Part shown: one piece after another, positions 61,396 to 64,000 of the stretch
Layout: every line of letters begins with the position of its first letter
Position numbering within the stretch: the stretch's first letter is position 1
NCBI RefSeq assembly: GCF_009496005.1
Contig: NZ_WIBF01000012.1
Coordinates: 62,001-126,000, forward strand
DNA length: 64,000 bases
Source: Tritonibacter litoralis
Lineage (GTDB): Bacteria; Pseudomonadota; Alphaproteobacteria; Rhodobacterales; Rhodobacteraceae
Reading direction: 5' to 3'
Translations under genes and position numbers: made by a program
The notes under the pieces: generated by a model
Databases searched by the model: none
What the model saw: the letters and a program-made list of their open reading frames with translations, nothing else
What the model was told of the DNA's origin: nothing

Positions 61396-62282
61396 GGCAC
61401 CTCCTTGCCAAGCGCGGCTTCATAAAGTTTGAACCAGGTCTCGCGGTCCAATTCGACCTTGGTTGCGTCCGAAATCGACTGGATCCGCTGCAGATTGTTG
61501 GTGCCAAGCACCGGCAGGATCTGTGCCGGGTGCCGCAGCAGGAAGGCCACGGCAACAGCGGCGCGATCAACGCCCTGGGCCTGCGCGATCGCATCCATTT
61601 GCTCTGCCACAGCCCCGGAACCGGTCATCAGCTCACCGCCACCCAGCGGCGACCAGGCCATGATGGGGTGATTGTGCTGCTGGTGGAACGCCAGATCACC
61701 ATTGGTAAAGGCCGAGATTTCCCCCAGCGAGATTTCGATCTGGTTGGTGACTAGCTGCGATTTCATTGCCGACTGCAGCAGCGACCAATCCCAGGGGCGG
61801 AAGTTCGACACACCAACGGCGCGCACCTTGCCCGATGTCACCAGCTCATCCAGCGCCGCGCCGGTCTCATTATGGTCCATCAACGGATCGGGGCGGTGGA
61901 TCAACAACAGGTCGATCTGCTCAATCCCCATTTCGGTCAGCGAGGTCTCGACCGATTGCATGATATGCGCGCGCGAGGTGTCGTAGTATTTGACCGACTT
62001 ATCCGAGTAGCGACCGATGGGCGCGACGATATCGCATTTGGTCACGATCTCCATCTGGTCCCGCAAGGCAGGGTTTGCCTTGAGCGCGCCCCCCAAAATG
62101 GCCTCAGCGCCGTAGTCACCATAGATATCCGCCTGGTCAAAGGTGGTGATCCCCTGTTCCAGACAGGCTGCGATCTTGGCTTCCACATGGGCTGGCGACG
62201 TGTCATCCACATCGCCAATGCGCCACATGCCATAGACCAGGCGGCTGAAAGACAGGTCAGAAGTCAGATTTACGCGATCCAT
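61392..62282 (-). CDS. Aldo/keto reductase (YdhF-like; candidate SmoB-type aldehyde reductase)
   Basis: 296 residues, start overlapping the monooxygenase stop by one base (TAATG). The barrel has the AKR tetrad: Asp and Tyr in FDQADIYGDYG, Lys in VTKCDI and His in LLLIHRPDPL. NADP-binding loop near LPVLGTNNLQRI. It is closest in plan to the YdhF-type group. In the known SMO pathway SmoB, an NADPH reductase of this class, converts 6-oxo-glucose to glucose after sulfite release; position between monooxygenase and flavin reductase supports, but does not prove, the same step. Confidence 0.9.
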   Translation of the reverse strand: MDRVNLTSDLSFSRLVYGMWRIGDVDDTSPAHVEAKIAACLEQGITTFDQADIYGDYGAEAILGGALKANPALRDQMEIVTKCDIVAPIGRYSDKSVKYYDTSRAHIMQSVETSLTEMGIEQIDLLLIHRPDPLMDHNETGAALDELVTSGKVRAVGVSNFRPWDWSLLQSAMKSQLVTNQIEISLGEISAFTNGDLAFHQQHNHPIMAWSPLGGGELMTGSGAVAEQMDAIAQAQGVDRAAVAVAFLLRHPAQILPVLGTNNLQRIQSISDATKVELDRETWFKLYEAALGKEVP

Positions 62283-63436
62283 TAGCGGCGTTCTCCTACG
62301 GCCAAAGGTGTCGCTGGGGCAGTGGCGGGGACACGGCCATATGCCTCGGGCAGCGAACAGGTTTTCAGATGCGGCATAACCCGCGCGCCAAAGTGCTTGG
62401 CTTCGTCCAGATGCGGATAGCCCGAGAAGATAAAGGCGCGGATGCCCATCTTTTGATACGCTTCCAGCTTGCTCATGACCTGATCGGTCGAGCCCACCAG
62501 CGCCGCACCACAGCCCGAACGCGCCCGGCCCACGCCGGTCCACAGGTTCGGCTCGATAAAGCCCGCATCATCCGCAATCTCACGGTTCTTTGCCTGATGG
62601 CTCACACCCAGCGATTTGGCATCCAGCGCCCGTTCGCGAATGGCGGTGCCTTGGTCCGCATCCAGTTTGGACACGATGTATTCAGCATATTCCCGCGCTT
62701 CGGCTTCGGTGTCGCGCACAATCATGTGGACTCGCAGACCGTAATCCAGGGTGCGGTTGTATTTTTCCGCAACTGCATTGACCGCCTGCATCCGGCCCTG
62801 CAGCTCTTCCATCTTCTCGGGCCACATCAGGTAGACATCGCAATGCTGGCCACACAGCTCCAGCGCCGCCGGGGAATACCCCCCAAAATACAGCAGCGGT
62901 CCGCCGGTTTGATAGGGGCGGACAGGATCGGTGGTCAGGCCGCTGAAGTTATACACTTCCCCCTGATAGTTGATCTCATCCTGGGTCCAGGCCTGTTTCA
63001 GGATCTCCACCACTTCGCGCGAACGCTGATAGCGATAGGCGCTGTCGGCCTTTTCGCCGGGGAAATCGGACGAGATGATGTTCACCGTCAGGCGACCTTC
63101 AAGCATGTGATCCAGCGTGGCAATGGTGCGTGCCAGCATGATCGGCTGCATCTCGCCGCAGCGTACAGCGGCCAAAAGGTTAATCTTTTCGGTGATCGGC
63201 GCACAGCCCGCGACAAAGCTGAGGGTGTCCTGACCCACCTGATAGGAAGAGGGGCACAGAATGTTGCGAAAGCCTTGCTTTTCCGCCTCTTTCACGATGT
63301 TGGAGCAATGCGCCCAGGATGAACGCAGGTTGCCATCGGGCACGCCCAGAAACTGGTAATCATCAGAGCACAGCGCGGCAAACCAGGACACTTCCACGGC
63401 GTCCAAATCGGCGGATGTCACGGGGACAACGGTCAT
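62282..63436 (-). CDS. FMNH2-dependent LLM monooxygenase (SsuD-like; candidate SmoC)
   Basis: 384 residues from the ATG at 63436, with GGGAGGAA upstream. It aligns along its whole length with alkanesulfonate monooxygenase SsuD: VSWFAALCSDDYQFLG at the start, NLLAAVRCGEMQPIMLARTIATLDHML, NIISSDFPGE, PLLYFGGYSPAALELCGQHCDVYLMW, and the diagnostic NLWTGVGRARSGCGAALVGS and FIFSGYPHLDEAKHFG. It should use FMNH2 and oxygen to cleave a C-S bond and release sulfite. First gene of the operon. The exact sulfonate (alkanesulfonate, sulfoquinovose or other) is open. Confidence 0.9.
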   Translation of the reverse strand: MTVVPVTSADLDAVEVSWFAALCSDDYQFLGVPDGNLRSSWAHCSNIVKEAEKQGFRNILCPSSYQVGQDTLSFVAGCAPITEKINLLAAVRCGEMQPIMLARTIATLDHMLEGRLTVNIISSDFPGEKADSAYRYQRSREVVEILKQAWTQDEINYQGEVYNFSGLTTDPVRPYQTGGPLLYFGGYSPAALELCGQHCDVYLMWPEKMEELQGRMQAVNAVAEKYNRTLDYGLRVHMIVRDTEAEAREYAEYIVSKLDADQGTAIRERALDAKSLGVSHQAKNREIADDAGFIEPNLWTGVGRARSGCGAALVGSTDQVMSKLEAYQKMGIRAFIFSGYPHLDEAKHFGARVMPHLKTCSLPEAYGRVPATAPATPLAVGERR

Positions 63437-63538
63437 CGATTCCTCCCAAAAATGCGATCTCAATTTCAACTTGCATAGACCGCGCTTTGATGTAGATCAA
63501 TGGTGTATCAATTTTTTCTGCAAGGCAAGCTTTACCCG
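63437..63538. promoter_or_regulatory. Divergent control region with candidate GntR operator
   Basis: A 102-base spacer between the monooxygenase operon and the GntR gene. It contains a perfect inverted repeat, TTGAT-GTAG-ATCAA (63487-63500), with another ATCAA at 63507-63511. A small AT-rich palindrome midway between divergent regulator and target genes is the usual setting for an operator. Promoter hexamers were not fixed. Confidence 0.55.
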
Positions 63539-64000
63539 ATGACAGACGCGCCCCTGAACGCCACATCTATTCCGCTGTATCTGCAAATCAGCGAGTCCCT
63601 GATCCGCGAGATTGCAGCAGGTCGGCTGGTGGATGGGGAACGCTTGCCACCGGAACGGCAGTTGGCTGCGCAATATGGAACAACCGTTCGTACATTGCGT
63701 AAAGCCTTGTCAGAGCTTGAAAAACAAGGGATGCTGGACCGGGTCCAAGGGTCCGGGAACTATGTCCGGTCCACGCAAGGGGCTCAAAGCATCTATTCGA
63801 TGTTTCGGCTGGAATTGCATCAGGGCGGTGGCCTGCCACATGCAGATATCCTGAGCGTGGATCACTTGAAAAAACCGGATGACATCCCGTCCTTTGGCAC
63901 TTCGGACTACGGCAACCGAATCCGTCGTCTGCGGTATCTGGATGGTGTCAAAATCGCGGTCGAAGAAATTTGGCTGGATTGCGATGCCGGCCGCATTGAC
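63539..64000 (+). CDS. GntR-family regulator (UTRA type), cut by the right window edge
   Basis: 154 codons are visible. Winged helix-turn-helix at residues about 8-78 (PLYLQISESLIREIAAGRLVDGERLPPERQLAAQYGTTVRTLRKALSELEKQGML), then the start of a UTRA domain (RIRRLRYLDGVKIAVEEIWLD). The start ATG spans 63539-63541. It is divergent from the monooxygenase/TRAP operon and very likely its regulator, sensing the sulfonate or a product. Confidence 0.9.
   Translation, partial: MTDAPLNATSIPLYLQISESLIREIAAGRLVDGERLPPERQLAAQYGTTVRTLRKALSELEKQGMLDRVQGSGNYVRSTQGAQSIYSMFRLELHQGGGLPHADILSVDHLKKPDDIPSFGTSDYGNRIRRLRYLDGVKIAVEEIWLDCDAGRID

Overview
The window looks like part of a chromosome or large replicon of a marine alphaproteobacterium of the Rhodobacterales (Roseobacter group). 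This rests on high GC content, tightly packed operons with 1-4 base stop/start overlaps, abundant ABC and TRAP transporters, a NavAb-type sodium channel, and the style of the chemotaxis and molybdate genes. Species cannot be named from the sequence alone. No tRNA, rRNA, CRISPR array, integrase or insertion sequence was seen.

Bases 1-38000 are a large type VI secretion (T6SS) island. On the minus strand (1-3947) lies an operon of an unknown protein, a small secreted cysteine protein, ExbB/TolQ, two ExbD/TolR proteins and a TonB-like anchored periplasmic protein that runs off the left edge. Divergent from it, the plus-strand T6SS operon runs tssA-tssB-tssC-hcp-tagJ-tssE-tssF-tssG-clpV, then three unusual genes (a 317-residue lysine-rich helical protein, a voltage-gated sodium channel, and a giant TssB-linker-TssB'-TssC fusion), then vgrG, a DUF6931 protein, PAAR, FHA/tagH, tssK, tssL (with OmpA domain), tssM, tagF and pppA. 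The convergent ppkA kinase and a free OmpA-like protein follow on the minus strand. An M15-like peptidoglycan peptidase and a secreted caspase-like Sel1 protein close the island. TssJ is not present. FHA, PpkA, PppA and TagF together indicate the threonine-phosphorylation control circuit.

Bases 38000-45500 hold a chemotaxis cluster without receptors: STAS, cheY, cheA, cheW, cheR, cheY and a small coiled-coil gene on the minus strand, and cheB-cheD divergent across an 816-base spacer that has no supported gene.

Bases 45500-48230 are modABC (molybdate uptake), ended by a hairpin shared with the convergent neighbour.

Bases 48300-54310 are a minus-strand operon: GntR regulator, UgpB-like binding protein, ABC ATPase, two permeases and a calcineurin-type phosphodiesterase. 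This suggests import and hydrolysis of a phosphodiester such as a glycerophosphodiester.

Bases 54400-57600 hold a YeiH-family transporter, a di-heme MauG/cytochrome c peroxidase, a Sel1 protein and a Dabb protein.

Bases 57650-64000 are an operon of SsuD-like FMNH2-dependent monooxygenase, aldo-keto reductase, flavin reductase and a TRAP transporter, with a divergent GntR regulator cut by the right edge. The enzyme set matches the oxidative sulfoquinovose (SmoA/B/C) desulfonation logic, here with a TRAP rather than an ABC importer.

The most novel content is in the T6SS island: a sheath-protein fusion carrying about twenty short acidic repeats but no TssC C-terminal core, translationally overlapped by a sodium channel gene, and a periplasmic domain shared between the PpkA kinase and the ExbBD-linked protein.
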